From Peribacillus kribbensis DSM 17871 (GTDB lineage: Bacteria > Bacillota > Bacilli > Bacillales > DSM-1321): a stretch of 64,000 nucleotides of DNA. The position numbers and the translations under genes were made by a program. Within the stretch, counting starts at the first letter, position 1; each line of letters opens with the position of its first letter. The stretch lies in contig NZ_KE387245.1 of NCBI RefSeq assembly GCF_000430765.1, forward strand, positions 95,629 to 159,628. The letters run 5' to 3'. Below are positions 10,682 to 18,575 of the stretch, in pieces. The notes under the pieces are model-generated. The model was not told the DNA's origin. It was given only the letters and a program-made list of their open reading frames with translations, and did no database searches.

Positions 10682-10710
10682 AGTTTAGGACATAATGAAA
10701 ACGCTGTCAA
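10682..10710 (-). promoter_or_regulatory. glpF promoter overlapped by a consensus cre site
   Basis: Minus strand: TTGACA (10705-10710), 17-bp spacer, TAAACT (10682-10687). The plus-strand 14-mer TGAAAACGCTGTCA at 10696-10709 fits the cre consensus TGWAANCGNTNWCA exactly and covers the -35 box. CcpA would therefore be expected to block initiation when glucose is present. Confidence 0.8.
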
Positions 10711-10875
10711 TCAAAAGTGTGAGGATTTTTTGATATATTTTGTTACTGAGGATTTCGATGGTTTACACTTTATTTTTAAGATCTATAGCATGCTGGATCT
10801 TTTATTCGTCAGCATACCTAACTTCATGCATCGGAGAAACCATGAGTCCATGCACATTGTTTTAATAGGTTATCT

Positions 10876-11184
10876 TTAAATCCAATTTGAAAACCAAACC
10901 ACATAATAAGCTCCAGGTATAAAAATTACCTGAGCCAGCAGTGTCCCGAAAAATTTGGAACCGACCATGGCGACCGAATGACTTTTTAGCAGGACATAAG
11001 GGCTTTGTTTCTTCACCACACGATCTGCTAGGACGGATGCCTTGGGGTCAACAAATATCGTCAGCAGGTTCGTATCTAGTTTATAATACCTGAGGACATG
11101 ATGGCCGCTGCTTTATTTTCGGGATTCAAAATAGAAGCATAAAGAGAGGCAAGCACTCCTGCCGTATAAACTCCGGTTCTTTCA
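10876..11184 (-). pseudogene. amj-like (lipid II flippase family) 3' fragment, frameshifted
   Basis: Only a C-terminal piece remains. One frame gives ERTGVYTAGVLASLYASIL and NPENKAAAIMSSGIIN before a stop. After a frame change the reading continues LLTIFVDPKASVLADRVV, then VGSKFFGTLLAQ and PGAYYVVWF to a TAA at 10876. FVDP.AS..(A/T)DRVV and GTLLAQ resemble the C-terminus of Amj (YdaH), the alternate lipid II flippase. The remnant abuts the stop of the upstream small-multidrug-export gene. Family assignment is from memory and is moderate. Confidence 0.55.
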
Positions 11185-11188
11185 AAAA

Positions 11189-11668
11189 TTAACGGGTTAC
11201 ATGTAAAAAGCTGAATCCATAGACCGAGCCAATTGCAAATATAACCGTCCATATTCCAAGACTGATAGTCATCCAAACTACGACTCTCAGTTTGGAGGAG
11301 CCGAAGCTCAATGCCAAAATGGCTGCAATATCAGTTCCTATGATGACAGGCGCCAATAGGGCAAGTCCTGGTATTCCGTATTTTTCCCATATCTTCCTGG
11401 ACCGGGTTTCCTGCTTGAACATCTTGGAGCTTCCTTTGAGCTCCATCCTGCTTTTTCTCCAGGCAGAAATTCTCTTAAAAAATATGCCTAACAATATAAT
11501 CAAAAGGAAATTCCCCAGAAAGACCACAATACTTACGGGTATAGGTGGAAGTCCCCATAAAATCCCCAACGGCACCATAAGCGAAACATCCACCCAGGGA
11601 GCCGCAGAAAAGATAAACAAAACAACGTACTGCCATGCTGAACCAGCATGCTGAGCCCAATCAAGCAT
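11189..11668 (-). CDS. Small multi-drug export family protein (COG2426)
   Basis: A 159-residue integral membrane protein. Features are the opening WQYVVLFIFSAAPWVDVSLMVPLGI, a cytosolic basic loop KRISAWRKSRMELK, then KYGIPGLALLAPVIIGTDIAAILAL and a final helix pair. This arrangement is that of the small multi-drug export (Sm_multidrug_ex) family, related to the SNARE-associated/DedA-type fold. Transport activity of the family is poorly supported. Start at 11668 has AAAGGA 8-9 nt upstream; an in-frame TTG at 11677 abuts it. Confidence 0.75.
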   Translation of the reverse strand: MLDWAQHAGSAWQYVVLFIFSAAPWVDVSLMVPLGILWGLPPIPVSIVVFLGNFLLIILLGIFFKRISAWRKSRMELKGSSKMFKQETRSRKIWEKYGIPGLALLAPVIIGTDIAAILALSFGSSKLRVVVWMTISLGIWTVIFAIGSVYGFSFLHVTR

Positions 11669-11810
11669 TCTGACCAATCCTTTAATTCTTTTACTTCCTC
11701 TTTTTAGAATGTGATGTTTTTTCCATTACTTTCCTTAATTTCATTATTATAGATGATATATAGAAATTTATAAAGGGAATTTCTGTAAGTGGTTTCGAAT
11801 AGGAAAATAC

Positions 11811-11833
11811 GAGGACCCGGGAGCATGGTCCTC
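11811..11833 (-). terminator. Weak hairpin after the DUF1272 remnant
   Basis: GAGGACC and GGTCCTC form a 7-bp stem with a 9-nt loop. On the minus strand only GTATTTTCC follows, so terminator strength is doubtful. Confidence 0.4.
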
Positions 11834-11844
11834 ATGCATTCTCC

Positions 11845-12044
11845 TTAGAATATCCTTTCCGGGCTAGATTCTATTCTTCTCTTAGGGCGTTTTACCAGCT
11901 CCCCTCCGCAATTCGGACAGACAAGCTCCATTTCTTCGGAGCATCCTGGGCAGTATGTGCATTCATATGTACAAATATAAGCACCCGAAGCCACATGGAG
12001 CTCTTTACTGATTTCTCGCATGCCTTTTACATTTCCAAGGCCAT
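11845..12044 (-). pseudogene. DUF1272 zinc-ribbon gene with a nonsense codon and a frameshift
   Basis: The C-terminal part is intact: ELHVASGAYICTYECTYC, then CPNCGGELVKRP, the two-Cys-pair pattern of DUF1272. The expected N-terminus starts at ATG 12044 (MALEM) but meets TAA, then reads KACEK, which fits the missing first Cys pair. It joins the C-terminal frame only if one base is restored next to the second Cys codon (TGC read as T-C). So two lesions separate the start from the conserved body. A 71-codon frame beginning at 12060 remains open but lacks the first Cys pair. Confidence 0.65.
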
Positions 12045-12096
12045 CCTTATTTCCTCTCATACTGTGATTCTTCCGTTTTTCAATGAAAATCCCAGG

Positions 12097-12930
12097 CTAG
12101 TCTTCTACACGGCTTCCTTTCATGTCTTTTCGGAAGGCCGTCAAGTCAATCTCTGGGAGAGCAGTATCCACGATTCCGATTGTTTCCAGCAGCAGATTTT
12201 CCAACTCTATGACACTGCCGCTGTTTCCAGGTGTAAGGATACTCCGGATCCGGTTTTCCATTCCATCGGGTTTGACCGTCATTTTGCTAAGGGTATAGCT
12301 AAGCCATTTAAAGCCGGGATGTACAATAAACATGGAGTTCACCCCATGAAGGATGGTTAGGATCTTTTCAATGACCTCAGAGACTGTTTTTTGGTAAATG
12401 AAGAAATCCTGACGATCCAGGAAAGCTTGGCGTGCTGCCCACCTGCTGCTGAAAAACAGCTGACTTTCCACCATATTTTTTTGTAATTCTCTTGGAAAAT
12501 CTGCACATCGGGATTTAAAAGATGCAATTACATCCTTTCCCTCCAATGGTATGCCATCCTGGATGGAGGCAGCGATCGCCTGATGGTCGATGTTCCAGAC
12601 TTTTTCCTGAAATACCTTTGTGATTACTCGGTCAATGGTCGAAGTTAAAAAACTGCTTACCTCTATTTTGATTCCCTTCACCCGGTAAGCCTCCGACCAC
12701 TCTTCATCCTCATAATCAAAGAACGATAGGATTTCTCCATCCAGCAGTTCAATAACCTGTTTGCGATCCGAATCAGATGGCGCATCTTTCCATAATATGT
12801 ATAACTCGATATCAGAATGTGTATCACAAAGTCCCCTTGCGACAGAGCCGGCAAGCATAACCCCCTCTACTTTTGGCTGCAGAATATATATTTCAGCTAA
12901 GTCTCTTGCTAATTGTTCGAAATGATTCAT
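12097..12930 (-). CDS. Nucleotidyltransferase-domain protein (MNT/aminoglycoside type)
   Basis: A 277-residue protein with the nucleotidyltransferase motif GSVARGLCDTHSDIELYI (about residues 28-45), in which the two acidic residues of DxxSDIE bind metal. A second acidic strand lies near IKIEVSSF. The C-terminal two-thirds is alpha-helical and resembles DUF4037-type tails of uncharacterised or drug-modifying enzymes. The start at 12930 has AAGGGGAAG upstream; an ATG at 12987 would add 19 unlikely residues. The substrate cannot be told. It lies 84 nt after an acetyltransferase gene on the same strand. Confidence 0.75.
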   Translation of the reverse strand: MNHFEQLARDLAEIYILQPKVEGVMLAGSVARGLCDTHSDIELYILWKDAPSDSDRKQVIELLDGEILSFFDYEDEEWSEAYRVKGIKIEVSSFLTSTIDRVITKVFQEKVWNIDHQAIAASIQDGIPLEGKDVIASFKSRCADFPRELQKNMVESQLFFSSRWAARQAFLDRQDFFIYQKTVSEVIEKILTILHGVNSMFIVHPGFKWLSYTLSKMTVKPDGMENRIRSILTPGNSGSVIELENLLLETIGIVDTALPEIDLTAFRKDMKGSRVED

Positions 12931-13014
12931 AAGGCTTCCCCTTTTATTTTTTATATTAATATGATATTCCCAATTGAACGATATCATCTAGATTGCTGTG
13001 TTGAGTAGTATTCC

Positions 13015-13893
13015 CTACGCCTGTGAAGTGATCGGATGTTTAAATGCTTCAGGAAGTATAACGCCGCTTTGGTTCTTAATAAATAAAACATTGGTATCCT
13101 GATATGGCGATTTCAAGAAAGGCAAATGCTCTTGCTCAGGAGTGTAATGAAAATAGATGTATGCAGATTCTTTGTCAGCAAGTGTACAAATAATGTTTTC
13201 CAGACTGAAGGACTTAGGGGAAATGATGTCAAATATATGAAGGATATTCCCGTCCTGCTGACATATCACAATGGCATCCTCATGTGGGATATAGTAAATA
13301 TTTTCCGGAAAGACATTCATACAGTAAAACAAATTCAGATTTACTGTATGAATGGCCGTTAAGCTGCCAGATCCCGGCCTCCGGTTAACAGCCAGCTTTG
13401 TTATAAACTGAAGATCTTTCGTGGAATTTCCATCCAATTTCTGAAAGGTCAGTCTATTTCCTTTTATTTGGTTGAAGTATAAAGAAAAAAGCGTTTCTTC
13501 TACTCTCTCAAAACCAAATTTGGGATAATAGTCAAGGACAGATTGATTGGCGAAAAGGTAGACAAGATCATACATAGAAACATCCTTTAACACCATTTCC
13601 ATCAGCTGCCGCGAATATCCTCTGCCTTGGAAATCCCGATGGGTCATGACTGTGCCAAGTTGAACGGCCTTTACTTGTTTTCCTTTTATCAATAAATCTA
13701 CAAGATTCACGGATACATTTGCCACAATTTTTCCGTTATGTGCAAAAGAATAAGGCACATAAGCCTGACTCCAGCAGCCGGCTTGATACCACTCTTCAAA
13801 ATGAATTCCGAACGTTTCCACCGCCAAGGTGTTAAAGCTTTTTCTTAGCCTTTCATTGTTTTCATAATCCTTTACAAACATTAATTCATCCAA
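13015..13893 (-). CDS. GNAT N-acetyltransferase, two-domain
   Basis: A 292-residue acetyltransferase. The N-terminal GNAT domain has the acetyl-CoA loop RDFQGRGYSRQLM at about residues 88-100 and LDYYPKFGFERVEE (motif B region) at about 128-141. The C-terminal 130 residues have a beta-rich pattern that resembles the SCP-like extra domain of Eis-type acetyltransferases, but no lysosome-type motif could be checked. The start at 13893 has GAAGGTGA 10 nt upstream. Substrate unknown. Confidence 0.75.
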   Translation of the reverse strand: MDELMFVKDYENNERLRKSFNTLAVETFGIHFEEWYQAGCWSQAYVPYSFAHNGKIVANVSVNLVDLLIKGKQVKAVQLGTVMTHRDFQGRGYSRQLMEMVLKDVSMYDLVYLFANQSVLDYYPKFGFERVEETLFSLYFNQIKGNRLTFQKLDGNSTKDLQFITKLAVNRRPGSGSLTAIHTVNLNLFYCMNVFPENIYYIPHEDAIVICQQDGNILHIFDIISPKSFSLENIICTLADKESAYIYFHYTPEQEHLPFLKSPYQDTNVLFIKNQSGVILPEAFKHPITSQA

Positions 13894-14072
13894 GTTTTCA
13901 CCTTCTAATTAAAGATCAACATGTCTCTATAAAGATATTTTAAGCATTTTTCCCTTTAAATGGTCAAATATTTGTGATTAGGTTCATTTCTTAAAAAACG
14001 CCTGCTATAAGACTGTCAATTACTCAAGCAGCAGCTTTCAAGGTATAATTAGGAAATAAGGAGGCAATAATC

Positions 14073-14861
14073 ATGACCATACTGAATGAAAGCTTCAGAA
14101 AAAGGATTGGATTTCCCCTAAGAGAGACTTTAACATTTGATAAATTAAAACTAGTGCTTAAAAAAACTGCACAGACCATACCTTTTGAGAATACTTGCAT
14201 TATGTCCCAGATGACAGCCCCCATTACTAAGGAATCCCTGACAAAGAAAATCATAGATCAAAAAGAAGGCGGATTATGTTACGAGCTGAATGCTATTCTA
14301 TATTTCTTTTTAATGGAAAATGAGTTTCATGTATCCATGATCCGAGGCATCATTTTCGATCCGCGGCAGGAAACGTGGAGTTCGACCGGCAAAACTCACG
14401 CTGCCATTCTTTTGAATCATAAAGGCACAAAATATCTAGTGGATACAGGATTTGGAGGAAACCTTCCCCTCGTGCCAATTCCATTGACAGGCGAAGTTAT
14501 GAAGACCCCAACCGGAGAATTTAAAGCAGTAAAAAAGGAGACGGAATATGGAGATTATCAGCTGAAGATGAAATTGAAGTATAAGCACACTGAATTTCAG
14601 ACAGGCTATGCATTTAATTCACAGGAGACCTTCACAGAAATGATTCCTCTAACGGAGATTCAGGAGATCATCCTTAAGAATCCAGAGTCCCCTTTCAATA
14701 AACAATATCTCATCACCCTCCTTACACCGGGGGGAATCGATATCTTAACTCCTGCAGCCTTTATCCGGAGGCAGGATGGAAAGGAGACGAAGGAGGAAAT
14801 TAATGAGGCACAATTTAAATATCTGGCAAAACTCCATTTCCAATTAAGCAATCTGCAGTAA
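14073..14861 (+). CDS. Arylamine N-acetyltransferase
   Basis: Cytosolic enzyme of 262 residues that transfers acetyl from acetyl-CoA to arylamines and hydrazines. The Cys-His-Asp triad is visible: Cys69 in GGLCYELN, His109 in GKTHAAILL and Asp124 in YLVDTGFGG. N-terminal residues IPFENTCI match the family. AAGGAGG lies 8 nt before the ATG. It is transcribed alone and diverges from the acetyltransferase/nucleotidyltransferase pair to the left. Confidence 0.93.
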   Translation: MTILNESFRKRIGFPLRETLTFDKLKLVLKKTAQTIPFENTCIMSQMTAPITKESLTKKIIDQKEGGLCYELNAILYFFLMENEFHVSMIRGIIFDPRQETWSSTGKTHAAILLNHKGTKYLVDTGFGGNLPLVPIPLTGEVMKTPTGEFKAVKKETEYGDYQLKMKLKYKHTEFQTGYAFNSQETFTEMIPLTEIQEIILKNPESPFNKQYLITLLTPGGIDILTPAAFIRRQDGKETKEEINEAQFKYLAKLHFQLSNLQ

Positions 14862-15024
14862 CCAGAATCTCTCAGTCAAAGGCTGTTTCTTCACAGGAAT
14901 CAGCCTGTTCTCTATTTAAAAAGGGAACGCATGTATTACTGAAACAAATATTTCTGTTTCTTCTAAGTCAGGGAATTGGGCAATTGTAAAATAATATCCA
15001 GCATCGGTTCTTAGTGTAAGAGAA

Positions 15025-15435
15025 TCAATGCCTATATCCATTAAACCATTTAATTATGCTTATGATTGTGCCATTCGAATCTGATTCGATTTGGAATTCA
15101 TCCATCAATTTTTTTACCCCTCCAAGCCCTGCCCCAAGCCCTCCGGATGTTGAAAATCCTGTTTGCATGGCCTCTCGGATATCCTTGATTCCGGGACCTT
15201 TATCAATCGCGGTAATCTTTAGGCCGAATTTTGTATTTCTTATCACCTCTTCAAAGGTAAATAAACCTGTTCCTGCATAGCGGTATATATTTCTTGCCAG
15301 TTCGGAAATGGCAGTAACGATCCTGGCTTGATCGACTGCATTATAATGATAGGACGCTGAAAGCTCTCTTCCCGTTTTTCTCACAAGCACGATGTCTCTT
15401 TCATTATTGATTTCTACTGTGATTTTTTTATTCAT
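15025..15435 (-). CDS. RsbT-like serine kinase / anti-sigma switch protein
   Basis: A 136-residue GHKL-type kinase domain protein. Motifs are DQARIVTAISELARNIYRYA (N box), AIDKGPGIKDI (G1 box) and GFSTSGGLGAGLGGVKKLMD (G2 box). These match B. subtilis RsbT, which phosphorylates the stressosome proteins RsbR/RsbS and then activates the phosphatase RsbU. No other rsb genes adjoin it, so it is probably an RsbT paralogue acting in a separate partner-switching pathway. The neighbour upstream on the same strand is an MpsC-type gene, separated by a terminator. Confidence 0.85.
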   Translation of the reverse strand: MNKKITVEINNERDIVLVRKTGRELSASYHYNAVDQARIVTAISELARNIYRYAGTGLFTFEEVIRNTKFGLKITAIDKGPGIKDIREAMQTGFSTSGGLGAGLGGVKKLMDEFQIESDSNGTIISIIKWFNGYRH

Positions 15436-15550
15436 ACGCTATCCTATCTCCAAAAACAAAAGGCTAAAAGCATAAACTATTGATCCGCATTCCATTTTAT
15501 CCTTTTTCATAATTTCCTCCCGGGCAAGAATATTGGGGTCTGCCAATAAA

Positions 15551-15588
15551 AAAAGCCAAAAAGAAGATACATGTCCTTCTTTTGGCTT
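15551..15588 (-). terminator. Terminator of the first mpsC-type gene
   Basis: The minus strand forms AAGCCAAAAGAAGGA pairing with TCTTCTTTTTGGCTT (one bulge) and then seven T. It separates the 15611-16315 gene from the rsbT-like gene. Confidence 0.8.
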
Positions 15589-15610
15589 ATGCCTAGTTCT
15601 GTCGCCTAGT

Positions 15611-16315
15611 TCATTCCTGCCTTAAGTTATTCGGTTTCAAGATAAAGATTGTACTGCTCTGGTCTAATTCAAAATCCCATGTAACGAATGCATTTTCGAT
15701 CTTTGCCTTAAGATAGTTCTCAAACGCTGGTTTATGCTTTAAAAGCAGTCTTTTTTCCAACTTTCTTTTAGCTACAATCAATGTTTCCTGGAAATTAAGA
15801 GATATTAATTCCTTTTCGATGCTGACTAAAATTTTATCTCTTATGATAAGCAGGGTCCTCGGATTGATCAGGAACGAAGATACCTTTTCTGGTGACTTTT
15901 CCGCTTCCATGCTCACTTTCGATATTACAGAGTGAACCGAATCTTGATCTGTATATGAATAGTCGGAATCGTTCGGTGTATTTTCTTCACCTATTCCGAT
16001 AAACATACCCGATTGAGTGGAAAGGTTCCAATCATAATAAAATTCCTTTAACTTTAACCCAAAATGTTCAGAAATATAAGCCTTAATATCTTCTATCAAC
16101 GTTTCCATCAGCATATCCCTGATTTTCTGAACGTATGTATCTTGGTCTCTATTCATAAGCCTGCTTTCAACCGGAGTTAAAAAGTCCTTGATATATATGG
16201 TTATATAAGGTTTGGCGATAGTAGCATAAACTGATCCGGGCCCTTTTCCGAAGTTCTCCCTGAGCAGCCTTCCGATATAGCTCCCCAGTTCTTTTTCTCT
16301 GCTTCTGATTATCAT
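15611..16315 (-). CDS. MpsC / DUF2294-domain protein (duplicated domain), copy 1
   Basis: A soluble-looking 234-residue protein made of two related halves. Half one has LRENFGKGPGSVYATIAKPYITIYIKDFLTP (start with residues 18-48) and ends YYDWNLSTQSGMFIGI. Half two has SFLINPRTLLIIRDKILVSIE and ends FVTWDFELDQSSTIFI. The pattern GKGPxSV...Y(I/V)xxFLTPxE...L..x(R/K)(R/K).(M/L)E is that of the MpsC/DUF2294 family (YbcI type). In Staphylococcus MpsABC is linked to bicarbonate/ion uptake and membrane potential, but no MpsAB gene is near. The start at 16315 has AAAGGA at 8 nt. A divergent paralogue lies at 16776. Confidence 0.8.
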   Translation of the reverse strand: MIIRSREKELGSYIGRLLRENFGKGPGSVYATIAKPYITIYIKDFLTPVESRLMNRDQDTYVQKIRDMLMETLIEDIKAYISEHFGLKLKEFYYDWNLSTQSGMFIGIGEENTPNDSDYSYTDQDSVHSVISKVSMEAEKSPEKVSSFLINPRTLLIIRDKILVSIEKELISLNFQETLIVAKRKLEKRLLLKHKPAFENYLKAKIENAFVTWDFELDQSSTIFILKPNNLRQE

Positions 16316-16607
16316 TGACGCCATCCTTTAAGAACATAGCTTTATTGTCTAGTTCTCTTAAAATAAAAATTCAGTAGAAATTTCCCGGAATGATGATGTT
16401 CCAATTTACTCATACATTCTACAATTTCCTTCTTAATTCCTTCTATTATTAGAAATAAAAAAATATATTCCTGTCAGCTTGCCTGTTTGTTAAAAATGAC
16501 TGTACAAAAAAAGAAAAAGACCTTGAAATACGTTTTTTAATGAAAGAACCTGGGAATTTAATCAGTAAGATCCTGGAATCATACAAATATACATTTGTTT
16601 AGAACAA

Positions 16608-16647
16608 GACCAGTTCTCACATCCAATTAAGTGGTCCGTTTTTTTTC
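16608..16647 (+). terminator. Terminator-like hairpin in the mpsC intergenic region
   Basis: GACCAGTT and AAGTGGTC (one mismatch) flank a 13-nt loop and are followed by CG and eight T on the plus strand. No gene precedes it, so it could end a short RNA or act as a leader attenuator for the gene starting at 16776. Confidence 0.45.
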
Positions 16648-16775
16648 GATTGCAAACTATCTTCAAAAGATTCTAAAAAATAGAAGCAAAGGACCTTTTC
16701 AACTTGGATAGTTAAATGTTAAAATTTAGCTGGGGAAGAGGAAATATTGCTTCTTTCTCTCTAGAGGGTGAAGAA

Positions 16776-17468
16776 ATGGATTATAAAGTACAGCAGACCA
16801 AACTTGCCAATAATTTAGGGAAGCTATTGCGGGACAACTTTGGAAAAGGACCGCAAAGCATAAATGTGATTATTTCCCTTCCTTATGTCATGGTATATGT
16901 GCGAGGATTTATTTCTCCTATGGAACAGGTCCTTCTTGACCAGAATCAGGAATTGACTGTTAAAACAACCAGAGAATTTTTAATGAAAACCATTGATCCT
17001 GAAATCAGGGGGCAAATTCAGGGAATTACCGATATGGAAGTACAGCATATCTATTATGATTGGAATCTGGAAAAACAATCGGGCATTTTTGTAGGAGTTT
17101 GTAAAAATACCTCTCCTGATCTGCTTTCGCAATATGATTATAAAGCCAAGGATCGCATACACGAAGAAATCGTACAAATCAGCGAGCAAGCAGAAAAGGC
17201 GCCCCGATTTGTATCTTCTTATCTAATAAGCCCACGGGCCTTAATTGTCTTCAGGGAAGGAATCCTGGTACCGATCGAACGGCAGTTGATTTCACTCGGA
17301 TTTAATGAAACCCTTCGTGTCGCAAAAAGACATCTTGAGGGAGAAATGCTCCAAAATAACACTCACTTCCCCACAATTTTACAGTCAAAGATTATCGATA
17401 CTTTTGTAGATTGGGATTTTGATCTTGACAATAGCGTGATTACGTTGATTTTAAAGCCTGAAGAATAA
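16776..17468 (+). CDS. MpsC / DUF2294-domain protein (duplicated domain), copy 2
   Basis: A 230-residue paralogue of the protein at 15611-16315, transcribed divergently. Corresponding motifs are LLRDNFGKGPQSINVIISLP, VYVRGFISPMEQVLLDQNQE, IYYDWNLEKQSGIFVGV, SSYLISPRALIVFREGILVP and TFVDWDFDLDNSVITLIL. The start at 16776 (MDYKVQQ) has GAGGGTGAAGAA directly before it; an ATG at 16716 lacks a site. Both proteins keep the W(D/N)xxLxxxS motif in each half, which suggests both halves are functional. Exact function unknown. Confidence 0.8.
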   Translation: MDYKVQQTKLANNLGKLLRDNFGKGPQSINVIISLPYVMVYVRGFISPMEQVLLDQNQELTVKTTREFLMKTIDPEIRGQIQGITDMEVQHIYYDWNLEKQSGIFVGVCKNTSPDLLSQYDYKAKDRIHEEIVQISEQAEKAPRFVSSYLISPRALIVFREGILVPIERQLISLGFNETLRVAKRHLEGEMLQNNTHFPTILQSKIIDTFVDWDFDLDNSVITLILKPEE

Positions 17469-17511
17469 AACGGCAGTAATGAATTGGACAAAGTACTGTG
17501 CCAATCATAAG

Positions 17512-17549
17512 CCGGAAGAACAGGGACTCCTCTTCTTTCGGTTTTTTTG
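17512..17549 (+). terminator. Terminator of the second mpsC-type gene
   Basis: CCGGAAGAA pairs with TTCTTTCGG (one G-U) and is followed by seven T. Confidence 0.85.
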
Positions 17550-17610
17550 TTTTTCCGAAAGCTGAGGTACCGCAGATTTCTCATATACTGCATTAGAAAG
17601 GATTTATTCG

Positions 17611-17793
17611 ATGAGAAATGAACTAGAGATTTTCTTAAAGGAACTCCGTCTCTTGCTTCATGATTATGCAGCTTGTGCCAACCCCTCAGCAAGAAATGAA
17701 ATCTTGAAAGATATTCGATTATTAATTCAATGTCTCGATCAATTAGCCGAAACAGCTGAAAGGAAAGCATCGGATTCTGCGATGCAGATTTAA
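17611..17793 (+). CDS. Small helical protein of unknown function (60 aa)
   Basis: A 60-residue, probably all-alpha soluble protein (ELEIFLKELRLLLHDY, then LKDIRLLIQCLDQLAETAE). AAAGGA precedes the ATG by about 10 nt and a strong terminator follows, which supports it as a real gene. I do not recognise a family. It is monocistronic and follows the second mpsC-type gene. Confidence 0.55.
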   Translation: MRNELEIFLKELRLLLHDYAACANPSARNEILKDIRLLIQCLDQLAETAERKASDSAMQI

Positions 17794-17827
17794 AAGCAAG
17801 ATAGGCTGTTTTTAAAATCATCAAATC

Positions 17828-17860
17828 GGCTGCAGATCATTCAATCTGCAGCCTTTGTTT
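17828..17860 (+). terminator. Terminator after the 60-aa gene
   Basis: GGCTGCAGAT and ATCTGCAGCC form a perfect 10-bp stem with a 6-nt loop, followed by TTTGTTTTC. Confidence 0.85.
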
Positions 17861-17949
17861 TCTGTTTAGGGATAGCTGCCCTGCTTCATACATTTTTTTA
17901 TTTCCCTATTGAAAATAAAAGGCTATTTTCGCAATCTTTATGGCTTAGG

Positions 17950-18012
17950 AGCAACGAGGCTGGTTTCCGCTGAAGGATGCCCGCTTTCCGCGGGGCTGGC
18001 GGTGTGTCGTAC
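17950..18012 (+). repeat. Fragment of a GC-rich dispersed Bacillus repeat
   Basis: The stretch containing GTTTCCGCTGAAGGATGCCC and GCTTTCCGCGGGGC is far more GC-rich than its surroundings. It resembles a short interspersed sequence that I recall occurring many times in Bacillaceae genomes. It codes for nothing evident; the 109-codon open frame across it looks accidental. Confidence 0.45.
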
Positions 18013-18130
18013 TAGAAAGCCACAATCTCTTAGAAAAGATCCAAATAAAAAAAGGCTCCGAAAAGAAGCCCAAAGATCGCCGCATAAAAATCGTATAATA
18101 GTGCGGAAGGTATTCTTTTTTAGAGTTTTG

Positions 18131-18253
18131 TCATTCGTCCGAAGAAATGTGTTCCAAATCCGGGCCAGAAGAGCTGGAATCCTGAGGTTTTCGCTCTGTG
18201 AAAAATGTCCCGAGCTCCTGCTTCAGCTTCTCTTCTGACTTTTCCTCGTACAT
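18131..18253 (-). CDS. Predicted 40-aa acidic mini-protein
   Basis: The frame ATG 18253 to TGA 18131 has an excellent ribosome site (GGGAGGTG, 5 nt spacer). It encodes a 40-residue, charged protein: MYEEKSEEKLKQELGTFF, then a Ser/Pro/Asp-rich tail ending HISSDE. No family is recognised and no membrane segment is present. The strong ribosome site is the main evidence. A weak GGCT/AGCC hairpin with seven T lies downstream at about 18046-18066. Confidence 0.5.
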   Translation of the reverse strand: MYEEKSEEKLKQELGTFFTERKPQDSSSSGPDLEHISSDE

Positions 18254-18575
18254 AGCAGCACCTCCCTGTATGAAAACAGCAATTGCGAAATCGAAGCCAA
18301 TGTCCTGCATGCTTCAATCTGCAAAGCTTATTACACCTTATACCTAAACTCCCTTTGTATGAAACAAAAATTTGGTGTTTCACCTGAAAAAAGATAGGAA
18401 TTACTTAGTTTTCACATGCAGCAAGCGAGTCTTTGTTACCATTCCTGCACTGGTCAAGAATAGAAGAATTGCCCGGACTATACTTTCAAGCTGGAGTTCT
18501 GCCAGAAAAGTATATGGAACCCACCTCTTGGGAAAAGTACCAAAATACGCTGATTTAATATGAGGAGGTTTCTTG
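18254..18575. other. Intergenic region upstream of hmp
   Basis: About 320 bases separate the mini-ORF from hmp. A 63-codon frame (18372-18563) has no ribosome site and no recognisable product. I saw no clear NsrR-type dyad, but an hmp promoter must lie here. Confidence 0.4.

Noticed and set aside
11076..11276. A 66-codon frame on the minus strand
   Set aside because: Its first half overlaps the upstream transporter in another frame, and only the second half matches the amj-like remnant.
17909..18238. 109-codon frame over a GC-rich stretch
   Set aside because: No ribosome site and composition dominated by a dispersed repeat; low chance of coding.
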